Below, in pieces: positions 45,301 through 53,681 of a stretch of DNA of 64,000 bases. Made by a program: the position numbers and the translations under genes. Numbering within the stretch: the stretch's first letter is position 1; each line of letters starts with the position of its first letter. Below the pieces are notes generated by a model that ran no database searches, was not told the origin of the DNA, and worked only from the letters and a program-made list of their open reading frames with translations. This stretch comes from JBGPTK01 sp963797765 (lineage in GTDB: Bacteria > Acidobacteriota > Terriglobia > Acidiferrales > UBA7541), in the NCBI GenBank assembly GCA_963797765.1, contig CAWCQU010000003.1:1364001-1428000 (forward strand), given 5' to 3'.

Positions 45301-46431
45301 TCACCTGGGCCTTTCGGTGCCGTCGTAAAATTTCCATGGCACGTTGGTCAGATTTTCGCCTTCTTTTTTGCCGACGCGGTAGGTGTCCTGCGTATAGAGG
45401 CATACTTGCCCGTCCGCATCCACTACCTGCGGGTGAAGACTGAAAATCATGTTCTCGCGAAGCTCCACATTGGTTTGCGCGCCAATCGCCGGATATTCAA
45501 TCATCGTCTGGCCAATAGAATGCCCGGTCAGGTGGCCGAAACTGAATCCGCGTTTCGCGAATATATCGGCAGCGGCCTTGTGGGCGCTGCTGGCCATTTC
45601 TCCCTCGTGCATCTTCCGCCGCGCCGCCTCCAGCGCTTCTGGATATATTTCCGCCATCGCGGCGGTTCGCGCGCTCACCTGGCCGCGAATCAACGGCCTC
45701 GAAAACTCCACCCAGTAACCATCGGCCCCGGTGATCTCCAGCGAATACAGCAACACATCGTTGGGTTTCACCACGCGGTGGCCAGGAACCTTGAAATGCG
45801 CTTCGGATTCTCCGTTTTCGCCCGACAAAATGATGTTCATCATGCGCAGGCCCGCGCCGCGCGCGAAAAATCGTTCCACCGCCGGCGCCATGATCTCTGC
45901 TTCGGTTTTTCCCGGTTCGTACGCCTTCACCAGCGCCCAAAAACCTTCCACGATGATTTCCATCGCGTCGCGCACACCGGCAAGTTCCTCTTCACTTTTC
46001 ACCGCACGCGCCATGTCGAACGGCTGATCAAACGGCACGATCTCGTAAGTTCCTTGCGCGAGGGCCCGGTAATCCCGCACCGGCATGATGTAGTTCAATC
46101 CATATACGCCTAACCGTTTCCACTGCTTCGATTCCGCCCGCTCGCGCAGCCACTCTCCCGGCACGTCCGCCCAAACATGTTCCTTGACCCAGGCTTTCTT
46201 CTTGTCGCCGATCCAGCGCGCCTCTTTCGGAAACAACATCAGCGGATCGCCTTCGAGCGGAATCAGGACGTGGACATAACGGTGAACGATTTCGAAATCG
46301 GAGACGTACCGGACCGATCCCTCAAATCCCGTGTATTCACTCCCGCAAACCACGAGTGCATCAAGGTTTTCCTTGGCCATCGCCGCGCGGATGTTCCGAT
46401 ATCTCCGGTCGATTTCCTTTTGGCTCACCAT
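45301..46431 (-). CDS. M24 (aminopeptidase P/creatinase-fold) protein with altered metal site
   Basis: 376 residues from ATG 46431 after AAGGAGAAAGTTCATTT. The fold is M24: an N-terminal creatinase-like domain (LDALVVCGSEYTGF) and a pita-bread domain with SLEITGADGYWVEFSRPLI, FGHLTGHSIGQTMIEYP and ELRENMIFSLHPQVVDADGQ. In metallopeptidases of this fold the ligands are D, D, H, E, E. Here they appear as E232, E242, H304, H333 and Q348, so at least two are unlike any peptidase. Creatinase, which is metal-free, shows that this fold can lose its metals. A non-peptidase hydrolase is likely. Confidence 0.82.
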   Translation of the reverse strand: MVSQKEIDRRYRNIRAAMAKENLDALVVCGSEYTGFEGSVRYVSDFEIVHRYVHVLIPLEGDPLMLFPKEARWIGDKKKAWVKEHVWADVPGEWLRERAESKQWKRLGVYGLNYIMPVRDYRALAQGTYEIVPFDQPFDMARAVKSEEELAGVRDAMEIIVEGFWALVKAYEPGKTEAEIMAPAVERFFARGAGLRMMNIILSGENGESEAHFKVPGHRVVKPNDVLLYSLEITGADGYWVEFSRPLIRGQVSARTAAMAEIYPEALEAARRKMHEGEMASSAHKAAADIFAKRGFSFGHLTGHSIGQTMIEYPAIGAQTNVELRENMIFSLHPQVVDADGQVCLYTQDTYRVGKKEGENLTNVPWKFYDGTERPR

Positions 46432-46532
46432 GAAATGAACTTTCTCCTTCTTTCCAAAACGGACGAATATCCAACCGCCCAGCGAATACCTTTACCAAAT
46501 GCCATAACCTAAATAGTCCGGCAGGTTTCTCA

Positions 46533-46597
46533 GCCCGCCTTCAGGGGCTAAAGCCCCACTCTTCGACCCAATTTGATGTCGGAGCTGAAGCTCCGAC
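46533..46597. repeat. Two palindromic intergenic elements
   Basis: gcccgccttcaggggctaaagcccc (46533-46557, imperfect, with gggg-ctaaag-cccc core) and the perfect gtcggagctgaagctccgac (46578-46597, 9-bp arms). These lie in the 194 bases between two M24/M20 genes of the same direction. They are of the dispersed REP-like kind; the flanking sequence contains no gene. Confidence 0.5.
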
Positions 46598-46625
46598 CCC
46601 CTAAATGCCATTTGTGAGACAGCTG

Positions 46626-47870
46626 CTAGCTAGCGCCGCAAATTTCGGCGGCGGCAAGCGCATAAATCTTTGTAATATCCACAAACGTCTTGATCGCCAC
46701 TTTTTCGCCTTCCGCGTCGCGCGGCCCGCTGGAAGGCCCATAATTCAATGTTTCGATTCCGTAGCGCGTCATCACCGAGGCATCCGAGCACCACAGCACC
46801 GTGTCCCGCTTGGCCGGAGTACCCATGATGCGCTGATGCGTGGCCTCGATGGTCTTCACCAGTTGATGATTTTGGCTGATTTCCGCGCCCGGGACAGAAA
46901 CATAAGTCTCGAAATCCAAGCCATAAGTTGGAAATTTCTTCTGTAGATCGAGAAACAAATCCTTAGCAGCATGCCTCGCGCGCTGCATCAGAATCGTGGG
47001 AGGCACTCGCATGTCGAGATACACGTCCGTGCGTTCTGGAGTACGGCTCGCGCGCCAGGCGTGCCCTCCATGAATCCCTCCAACATTGACGATTCCCTTC
47101 TGCCCGCAATAAGAAGCCTCTGTTTCCCACTTGGGAATCCACTCGTAAATCACATCCAGCACGTCGTGCATGCGGCGAATGGAATTCTCTCGCTCGCGCC
47201 CGCGCCCAAATGCGGTGTGGACATAAGGCCCCTGAGTGGAGATGCGCACCCAAAAAGAACCGTAATGTCCAAGCACAAGTTGCATGTCGGTCGGCTCGCC
47301 CAGAATGCACATGTCCGGCGCGATGCCATGGCAAACCATGTAGTGCGATCCGTATCCGTAGCCGCGATATTGCTTGCCGGTGAATTCATCGCCCCACTGC
47401 GTTTTTTCAATCTCACCTGCCACGGCGGCGATCATGATGCTGCCATCAATTTTTACGCCCGCGCGCTGCAACGCCTTTACGGCCTGGGTGTAGCAGACCA
47501 GCGCGCCTTTCATGTTGTAAATCCCCAGCCCGTAAATCATTCCATTCTTGATAATGGGAAATGGCTTGTAGCCGACTCCAGTGAGATACGTTTCGCGGCC
47601 GGTATTGGAAGTATCCATGTGGCCGTTGAACATCAAATTCTTCCCGTTGCCGGCGCCTTCCCACAATCCGATCACGTTGGCCCGGCCCTCTTCCACTTCC
47701 TGCCAGGCGACGCAAAATCCGATGGATTCGAAAGTCTTGCGCATGTACTTCGCCATCTCGAGTTCTTCACCCGTGGGACTGGGAATGCTGATCACCTCGC
47801 TCGCCATGGTGATGATTTCCTGCTCATTGACCTGCGCCAAAATCCTTTCCGCGAGTTCCGCATTTATCAT
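46626..47870 (-). CDS. M20-fold (ArgE/DapE/carboxypeptidase G2) protein with missing catalytic residues
   Basis: 414 residues from ATG 47870. The fold is clear: ISIPSPTGEE, LMFNGHMDTSN (HxD, H84 and D86), LGIYNMKGALV, ILGEPTDMQ and the dimerisation domain after it. But the metal-bridging Asp of GxxDMKG is Asn119, the DEE motif reads GEIEK so the catalytic-base Glu is Ile154, and the C-terminal His of GPGxxxxxH is not seen (GPSSGPRDAEGE). Two metals would not bind normally. The protein may have a different reaction or be a binding partner. It stands between two M24 genes. Confidence 0.8.
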   Translation of the reverse strand: MINAELAERILAQVNEQEIITMASEVISIPSPTGEELEMAKYMRKTFESIGFCVAWQEVEEGRANVIGLWEGAGNGKNLMFNGHMDTSNTGRETYLTGVGYKPFPIIKNGMIYGLGIYNMKGALVCYTQAVKALQRAGVKIDGSIMIAAVAGEIEKTQWGDEFTGKQYRGYGYGSHYMVCHGIAPDMCILGEPTDMQLVLGHYGSFWVRISTQGPYVHTAFGRGRERENSIRRMHDVLDVIYEWIPKWETEASYCGQKGIVNVGGIHGGHAWRASRTPERTDVYLDMRVPPTILMQRARHAAKDLFLDLQKKFPTYGLDFETYVSVPGAEISQNHQLVKTIEATHQRIMGTPAKRDTVLWCSDASVMTRYGIETLNYGPSSGPRDAEGEKVAIKTFVDITKIYALAAAEICGAS

Positions 47871-47888
47871 TGCAATCGCCTTCCCTGG

Positions 47889-49064
47889 TTAGAAACGGAA
47901 ATCATCCGGATACGAACAAAGCTTCTCGTTCCCATTTCCCGTGATCCAAAAATTATCTTCCAGCCGCAATCCCCCGCCGCCTTCCCAATAAATTCCCGGC
48001 TCGATGGCCAGAACCATTCCCTTTTTCATCACTCCCGGCGCCGCCTGATGGGCATATGGCGCTTCATGCGCCCGCGCGCCCACCCCGTGGGCCACCGGAT
48101 GCGAAGGCTGCCCGGCATATCCTGCGGCGGCAATCCCCTCGCGAATCATGCGGTCGAGTTCACCTAAACTAGCGCCTACGCGCGTATACGCCGCGGCATC
48201 GTTAAACACTTTTAGCAATTGATCGAGCAGCTTGTTATATTCCGGCGTTAGTTTTCCCGGACAGATATTCTTCGTCAGGTCGGTCCAATATCCGTCAGCG
48301 CAAACCCAAATTTCGACCAGGGTAGGTTCATTCGCCTGGACGGGGCGGTGGCTGGTGGCCGTAAACGTAGCAATTCCCTTGCCCGACCAGACCAGCGTAA
48401 ACGCACGCGCCATCTCCACTTTTCCTTTATAGCCGACTCCGATCGAGTGGATGTGGCCCTCGATCATCGCGCCCACTTCGCTTTCCTTCATCCCCACTTT
48501 TATTTCTGTTCGCGCAAATTCCATTCCAGCCGCCGCCAATTCGTTGGCCAGCTTCATGCGCTCGATTTCCTGGTCCGTCTTGATCGCGCGAACCTCGGCC
48601 AGCAGCGGCGCGGCATCCACAACCTGTTTCACGACGCGAGGAAAAGCCTCGAAATATCCCAGCGTGTAATTGCTCGGCTCGCCCACCATGCGATCGCAGA
48701 TTTGTCCCAACTGCGAGAGTTCCACTCCAACGCGTCCGGTGAATTTCCGCTCGCGCAGCACGTCCAGGCATTGCTCGAGCGAACGCATCATCGGGGGGCG
48801 TGGATCCTGCGGATGATAGAAGCGGAAAAATCGAACATCCTTGTTCCAAGCCGAGCGTTGTGCTTCGTGAAACTGCGGCTCGATCACCAGCAACGTTGGA
48901 TCGCCTTCGCGCGGAAAAATCGCGATGTCATAACCCTTCATCGTCCAATAATCCGTGAGATAAAGAATGTTATCCGGCGCGCGCACCACGAGTGCGTCCA
49001 GGTCGTTCTTCGCCATCATTTCGCGGACGCGTTTCCATTTTTCCTGATCCAGCACGTGGCCCAT
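47889..49064 (-). CDS. M24-fold Xaa-Pro dipeptidase/aminopeptidase P-like protein
   Basis: 391 residues from ATG 49064 after GAGGGAAATGTA. The creatinase N-terminal domain begins NDLDALVVRAPDNILYLTDYW. The pita-bread domain shows VEIWVCADGYWTDLTK, PVAHGVGARAHEAP, MVLAIEPGIYWEGGGGLRLEDN. Metal-ligand positions read E251, D262, H326, E355 and E369, so only the first Asp is replaced by Glu and metal binding is plausible. This contrasts with the sister protein 1.5 kb away. It starts 30 bases after the second ketopantoate-reductase-like gene and 18 bases before the M20-fold gene. Confidence 0.87.
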   Translation of the reverse strand: MGHVLDQEKWKRVREMMAKNDLDALVVRAPDNILYLTDYWTMKGYDIAIFPREGDPTLLVIEPQFHEAQRSAWNKDVRFFRFYHPQDPRPPMMRSLEQCLDVLRERKFTGRVGVELSQLGQICDRMVGEPSNYTLGYFEAFPRVVKQVVDAAPLLAEVRAIKTDQEIERMKLANELAAAGMEFARTEIKVGMKESEVGAMIEGHIHSIGVGYKGKVEMARAFTLVWSGKGIATFTATSHRPVQANEPTLVEIWVCADGYWTDLTKNICPGKLTPEYNKLLDQLLKVFNDAAAYTRVGASLGELDRMIREGIAAAGYAGQPSHPVAHGVGARAHEAPYAHQAAPGVMKKGMVLAIEPGIYWEGGGGLRLEDNFWITGNGNEKLCSYPDDFRF

Positions 49065-49094
49065 TACATTTCCCTCGTCAATCTTTCGCGGCGC

Positions 49095-50048
49095 TTATTC
49101 TGAAGGAGCTTTCTTGGCGCTTCCCTTCCAGTCCCAGGACAATTCCTTGCCCTTGATCAGCCGGTACAGCGCCGTATGCAAGGGCGCGCTCAAGCCGTGA
49201 ATCTGCGCCTCACGCGCGATCGCGCCGCCCAGAAAATCCACTTCTGTCTTCAATCGATTATTGATGTCATACAACATCGAAGGCGGGTGATCCGTCTGCG
49301 AGCCAACTTTATTCATTTCCCAGGGATCTTCATAAAGACGGATGCCCAGCCCCGCTGCCACCTTCTTCCCCTCCTCGATCAGTTCATGCAGCAGGTGCCC
49401 GAGATCGGAAAACTCCGTCTCCGCCGCATACAAAGGACAGTGCGGAAGCTCCGTCAAAGCCGATACGGAATTCACCGAAGAATTGAAGATAAGTTTGGAC
49501 CACTGCGCGGGACGGGCGTCCTTCAACGGCACAGCTTTCAAGCCGGAAGCAATCAGCAAATCCGCTGCGTCTTTCACAATTTCGAATGGCGTCTGCGAAG
49601 GCTCAAACGGGCCCATCCACGTTGCCGTGTCCAATTCATATTCCACGATCGTATCGCCGTGGCGCGAGCCGCTCATGAACGTGGTGCCGCGGATGATGTA
49701 GCCGCGGGCGTGCTCCGCAATCAATTCTTCGCAACCGAGGCCATTCTGCGCGGAAAGAATCGCGCCATTCCGGAAGTGACTCGCAAGTGGCGCAACGGCC
49801 TCCACGGTCTGCGTCGCTTTTGCGGAAACAATCCCCAGATCGCATTCCGGAATCTCGGAAGGATTCGTGGTGGCGTGCAGCCGCGCGCTGAACTCGTGCT
49901 TGCCGATAACCCGCAAGCCGTTTTCATTGATGGCCCGCGCGTGTTCCGGCCGGCGCACGAAAGCATGGACCTCGGCAACGCGCGCCAAGTGCGCCGCGTA
50001 CAAGCTGCCGATTGCGCCGCAACCAATAATGCAAACTCGCTTTGCCAA
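49095..50048 (-). CDS. Ketopantoate reductase-family NAD(P)H oxidoreductase (2)
   Basis: 317 residues from TTG 50048 with AAGGAATTCT upstream. The Rossmann motif is IIGCGAIGSLYAAHLA, with SAQNGLGCEE, QWSKLIFNSSVNSVSAL (catalytic Lys) and SMLYDINNRLKTEVDFLGGAI. It is clearly a paralogue of the protein at 44373. It begins the minus-strand unit that runs through the M24 and M20 genes to the LLM gene. The C-terminus has a basic extension (WKGSAKKAPSE). Confidence 0.9.
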   Translation of the reverse strand: MAKRVCIIGCGAIGSLYAAHLARVAEVHAFVRRPEHARAINENGLRVIGKHEFSARLHATTNPSEIPECDLGIVSAKATQTVEAVAPLASHFRNGAILSAQNGLGCEELIAEHARGYIIRGTTFMSGSRHGDTIVEYELDTATWMGPFEPSQTPFEIVKDAADLLIASGLKAVPLKDARPAQWSKLIFNSSVNSVSALTELPHCPLYAAETEFSDLGHLLHELIEEGKKVAAGLGIRLYEDPWEMNKVGSQTDHPPSMLYDINNRLKTEVDFLGGAIAREAQIHGLSAPLHTALYRLIKGKELSWDWKGSAKKAPSE

Positions 50049-50131
50049 AGAATTCCTTCGCGCCCTAAAATTCGTGGATCCTTAGATCTTGGGAAGAAAG
50101 TTTGCCCGACGGAGTGATTCTTATCGGAATC

Positions 50132-52705
50132 TCACTTAGCTCCACGGCGGCTTTCCACTCGCACCTTGTCGGACTTTGCTCCACTTCGGACGCGCTCAAA
50201 CGCCCGGAAAATGCTGTCGCCGGTGTTGTGCGAATCGTCGATCACCACTCCGGATGAATACACCGCATCTTGAATCGCGGCGCAGACCGTGTGCACCGGC
50301 GCGGCGCCACCTTCGCCCATCCCTTTCGCGCCGTTATAAGAAAATGGCGAAGGCGTTTCCAAGTGCCCGTAGAGCAAATCGGGCATATTCATCACGCTGA
50401 TCGGAGTGTAATCGCTGAACGTGCTGGCCAGCATGTCGCCATCTTTGTCGTACCGGCAATCTTCCATCAGGGCGGCGCCGATTCCATGGGCAGCCGCTCC
50501 ATGCACCTGGCCTTCGACAATCATGGGATTAATCGCCTTGCCACAATCATCCACGGCGGCGTACGCAAGAATTTTTGGCTGGAACGTCTCGCGATCCACC
50601 TCGATCACGGCCATGTGCACCTGAGCGGCATACGTGAGCGTCAGATTTCCGTACTTGCGGGCAACGTCTGGAACCGTAAACGGAGCTTTATAAACGTAGC
50701 GGCAATTTAGAGTGACATTCTCAAACGATTGCGGCAACTCCCCATTGTTCACGTTGATCAGATTCGCCAGTCCCCAATAATTGATCGATTTCCCGTTTCC
50801 TCTCACGCGAACTTCCGGCCCTTGCTGGCCCACCCCGAATTCCAGGTCCTCTTCGTCTGCCTTCAAGACGAATGCGGCAAGCCGGCTCATCTCCGCCTTT
50901 AGCTTTTGTGCAGCACCGTGAATCGCGGAAAGTCCGCTGACGGCGAATTGGCTGGCATACGTTCCCGTGTGGCCCGTATAAACGTTTTGCTCGCTATCAA
51001 AACCGGGACGAACATTGACGAGTTCCGGAGGAATCCCCAAAACTTCAGCGACAACTTGCGATGCTGTCGTTTCGTGCCCCTGGCCTTGCGGCACCGATCC
51101 GAGGCTGACCACAACCTCGCCGTAAATGTCGAGCTTGGCATTCGCGGCTTTGGACTGGCCCGAATACGGCGCGTAGGAATTGATGATTCGCGCCTGGCCG
51201 AAATTATTGGTCCCGGAATCGAGTGTGCTGCCGATTCCAATGCCGATCATCCGTCCTTCTTCGCGCGCTTTCTTCTGCTTTTGCTTCCAATCGTCCCAGC
51301 CGATCAAGCCTTTGGCGATTTTGAGCATCTCCGGATAATTTCCCGAATCATAAATGCAGCCATTCGGCGTGGTATACGGAAATTCCCCAGGCTGAATGTA
51401 ATTGCGCATGCGGATTGTGTCATTCGGAATTCCCAGAGCGTGGCCGCAAAGATCGATCACCCGTTCGAGAAACCACAAATGTTGCATGCGCGAATACCCG
51501 CGGTTCGGCCCCACGGGGCACTTGTTCGTAACCGTTTGCGAAAAATCGATTCGCATGTTCTTAATGCGGTAAGAGCCGGGCAGCACTTGTGCCCAGATGA
51601 TGCAACCCAACGGCTCATAGCGCGGATATGCTCCACAATCATCGATGTGCCGCGAATCAATCGCAGTGATTACTCCGTCTTTATCGAGCGCCACCCGGGT
51701 ATCCAGAAATGTCCGTTCGTTGCCGTGCGCGCTCGCCAGCATGTGCTCCGTGCGCGTCTCGGTCCATTTCACGGGCTTGCCGCCCATCTTGCGCGAAGCC
51801 AGCGCGCAAATCGCCATGTACGGGTAATTTGTAATCTTGATTCCGAAGCCGCCGCCGATATCCAGGCTCTGCATGCGCATCTGGTCGATGCGCACGCCCA
51901 GCGCGGGCGAGAGAAACTGGGCCGCAAAAGCCGGGAACGAATTGTTGGCCCAAAAATTAATTCGATCTTCCTTCAGAATCCACTGGGCGATTACTACGTT
52001 GGTTTCCAGGGGAGTGCTCGAAAACCGGTGAAAATGCATTCGGCCTATGTTCACTACATGGGCCGCCTGCGCAAAAGCCTTATCCACTTCGCCATATTCG
52101 AATTCGCCATGCCAATTCCGGTTCGTTCCAGCGGCTTCGTGAAGAATCGATTCATCCTTTAACGCCGTCTCCGAATCCATCACCACCGGCAGGCCCTGGT
52201 ATTCCACTTCCACTAATTCAGCGCCGTCTTCCGCGATCATTGCGGAAATGGCAACCACAGCCGCGACGGGTTCACCCTGATATCGCACTTTTTCCACTGC
52301 CATGGGCCGATCCACGATTTGCTGCCCCACTCCCGGACCAATTTCCGGGAATGGCTTGACGAGTCCGGCCACCTCCGCCCCGGTCAACGTGCAAACAACT
52401 CCCGGCAGCGCTGCTGCTTGTGACACATCCACTCGCTCGATTTTCGCGTGGGCGTAAGGCGAACGAACCATTTTGATGTACAGCATTCCATCGAGCTTGG
52501 TGTCGTCCACGAAACTGCCTCGCCCCTGCACCAGGCGCGTTTCCTCGCGGCGTTGAATCGGCTTGCCCACCCAGCGGTTCACAGTCTCGGCGTGGACCGC
52601 CGTCACATGCTTCGGCTCCGCCGCCAGCTTCTGCTTTATCTTCGGCGCCGGCTTTGATTTCGCCTTGGATTTATTTGCTTTCGCGAATGATCGTTTTTTC
52701 GCCAC
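50132..52705 (-). CDS. Xanthine dehydrogenase-family molybdopterin-binding large subunit
   Basis: 857 residues from GTG 52705 after GGGGGAAAG. A Lys/Ala-rich N-terminal extension of ~40 residues precedes domain a/b (RREETRLVQGRGSFVDD, LYIKMVRSPYAHAKI) and the molybdenum cofactor domains (DIGGGFGIKITNYP, SVPQGQGHETTASQVVAEVLG, NGAKGMGEGGAAPVHTV with the catalytic Glu). Where aerobic CO dehydrogenases carry VAYRCSFR, this protein has GPNRGYSRM, so it is not form I CoxL. It probably hydroxylates an N-heterocycle or aldehyde. Downstream genes in order are the SRPBCC, FeS and FAD subunits upstream on the same strand, forming a complete hydroxylase operon. Confidence 0.93.
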   Translation of the reverse strand: MAKKRSFAKANKSKAKSKPAPKIKQKLAAEPKHVTAVHAETVNRWVGKPIQRREETRLVQGRGSFVDDTKLDGMLYIKMVRSPYAHAKIERVDVSQAAALPGVVCTLTGAEVAGLVKPFPEIGPGVGQQIVDRPMAVEKVRYQGEPVAAVVAISAMIAEDGAELVEVEYQGLPVVMDSETALKDESILHEAAGTNRNWHGEFEYGEVDKAFAQAAHVVNIGRMHFHRFSSTPLETNVVIAQWILKEDRINFWANNSFPAFAAQFLSPALGVRIDQMRMQSLDIGGGFGIKITNYPYMAICALASRKMGGKPVKWTETRTEHMLASAHGNERTFLDTRVALDKDGVITAIDSRHIDDCGAYPRYEPLGCIIWAQVLPGSYRIKNMRIDFSQTVTNKCPVGPNRGYSRMQHLWFLERVIDLCGHALGIPNDTIRMRNYIQPGEFPYTTPNGCIYDSGNYPEMLKIAKGLIGWDDWKQKQKKAREEGRMIGIGIGSTLDSGTNNFGQARIINSYAPYSGQSKAANAKLDIYGEVVVSLGSVPQGQGHETTASQVVAEVLGIPPELVNVRPGFDSEQNVYTGHTGTYASQFAVSGLSAIHGAAQKLKAEMSRLAAFVLKADEEDLEFGVGQQGPEVRVRGNGKSINYWGLANLINVNNGELPQSFENVTLNCRYVYKAPFTVPDVARKYGNLTLTYAAQVHMAVIEVDRETFQPKILAYAAVDDCGKAINPMIVEGQVHGAAAHGIGAALMEDCRYDKDGDMLASTFSDYTPISVMNMPDLLYGHLETPSPFSYNGAKGMGEGGAAPVHTVCAAIQDAVYSSGVVIDDSHNTGDSIFRAFERVRSGAKSDKVRVESRRGAK

Positions 52706-52739
52706 GAACTTTCCCCCGCTTGCGCAAGACTTGCTATGG

Positions 52740-53180
52740 CTAAGTCAACGCTGCTTGCAAGCCGTCAATCAATTTCTGAATGTTCTTCTTCGCGAGTGGC
52801 TCGAGCAAGCCACCGCCTAACGACGCCAGGCGTCCCACAATCTGTGAATCGCCCTTCCAAATAACTTTTGTCCCTTCGGGCACGACCTCGAGATCGAACC
52901 CGGAGGTGAACGTGGCGTTGCCGCCCGCCACATCACCTTTCCCCTCATAGACCGCGCGACGGGGCCTCTCGGTTTCGAGCAGCGTCATCTTCACCTTGGC
53001 GTCTCCCCGGATGTGCGAGATGCCCACGCGGAGCGCGACCGTGAAATGCGTGTCGTCGTCCTTCTGCATGCTCTGATAATCCGGAAGCAGAGGACAAAAC
53101 CGGTTTGCGTCCGTCAAAAAATCGTAAACTTCTTCCTGCGTTTTCTTGACCGTAAAATTGCCGCCAAAGCTGATGTTCAT
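52740..53180 (-). CDS. CoxG-family SRPBCC protein
   Basis: 146 residues; the ATG at 53180 directly follows the FeS-subunit stop at 53181. Conserved CoxG features are GGNFTVKKTQEEVYDFLTDA, FCPLLPDYQSM, TVIWKG-like TKVIWKGDSQIVGRLASLG and a final amphipathic helix KKNIQKLIDGLQ. CoxG proteins attach to or help assemble molybdenum hydroxylases, possibly at the membrane or with a quinone. It is flanked by the large and FeS subunits, confirming the functional link. Confidence 0.87.
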   Translation of the reverse strand: MNISFGGNFTVKKTQEEVYDFLTDANRFCPLLPDYQSMQKDDDTHFTVALRVGISHIRGDAKVKMTLLETERPRRAVYEGKGDVAGGNATFTSGFDLEVVPEGTKVIWKGDSQIVGRLASLGGGLLEPLAKKNIQKLIDGLQAALT

Positions 53181-53681
53181 TTATCTGGCTTCCTTCGTTG
53201 TGATTTCCGCTGCTTTGCGAATGGCCTTCAAAACATTTTGATAACCCGTGCAGCGGCAAGTGTTCCCCGCAATCGCTTTGCGTATATCTTTTTCTTTCGG
53301 ATGCGGATTCGTCGCGAGTAAGTGGTAAGTGGACATCAGCAAGCCTGGCGTGCAATAGCCGCACTGCAATCCGTGACAAGTGGCAAACGCCTGCTGGATG
53401 GGATGCAATTCTCCGCCTTTCGCCAATCCCTCCACCGAGAGAACTTCGCCTTGGTCCGCTTGCACCGCGAAAACGGTGCAGGATTTCACCGTCAGCCCAT
53501 TCAGCAGAACCGTACAGGCGCCGCAGTAGCTCGTATCACAGCCAATGTGCGTGCCGGTCAGATTCAATTCCTCGCGCAGCAAGTCCACCAACAACAGGCG
53601 CGGCTCGATTTCCAGGTCATACGGCTTCCCGTTGACCGTCACGTGCACAGGCACGCGTTTAGCTGCGCCCGATGTATTCAT
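53181..53681 (-). CDS. Molybdenum hydroxylase [2Fe-2S] small subunit
   Basis: 166 residues from ATG 53681 after GGAGGTAAGCC. The plant-ferredoxin cluster ligands are C48, C53, C56 and C68 (GCDTSYCGACTVLLNG), and the second cluster uses C107, C110, C142 and C144 (QCGYCTPG, TCRCTGYQ). This is the full CoxS/XdhC-type set. It carries electrons from molybdenum to FAD. The start overlaps the FAD subunit gene by 23 bases. Confidence 0.95.
   Translation of the reverse strand: MNTSGAAKRVPVHVTVNGKPYDLEIEPRLLLVDLLREELNLTGTHIGCDTSYCGACTVLLNGLTVKSCTVFAVQADQGEVLSVEGLAKGGELHPIQQAFATCHGLQCGYCTPGLLMSTYHLLATNPHPKEKDIRKAIAGNTCRCTGYQNVLKAIRKAAEITTKEAR

Noticed and set aside
44391..45443. Plus-strand open frame of 350 codons opposite the ketopantoate-reductase-like gene
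   Set aside because: The minus strand has clear PanE motifs and a ribosome site. The plus reading has no motif and crosses gene borders.
46971..48167. Plus-strand open frame of 398 codons opposite the M20 and M24 genes
   Set aside because: It is antisense to two well-supported genes and spans their boundary.
44373..50048. Pantothenate biosynthesis locus
   Set aside because: Two PanE-like reductases are present but no panB, panC or panD. Neighbours are hydrolases and oxidoreductases.
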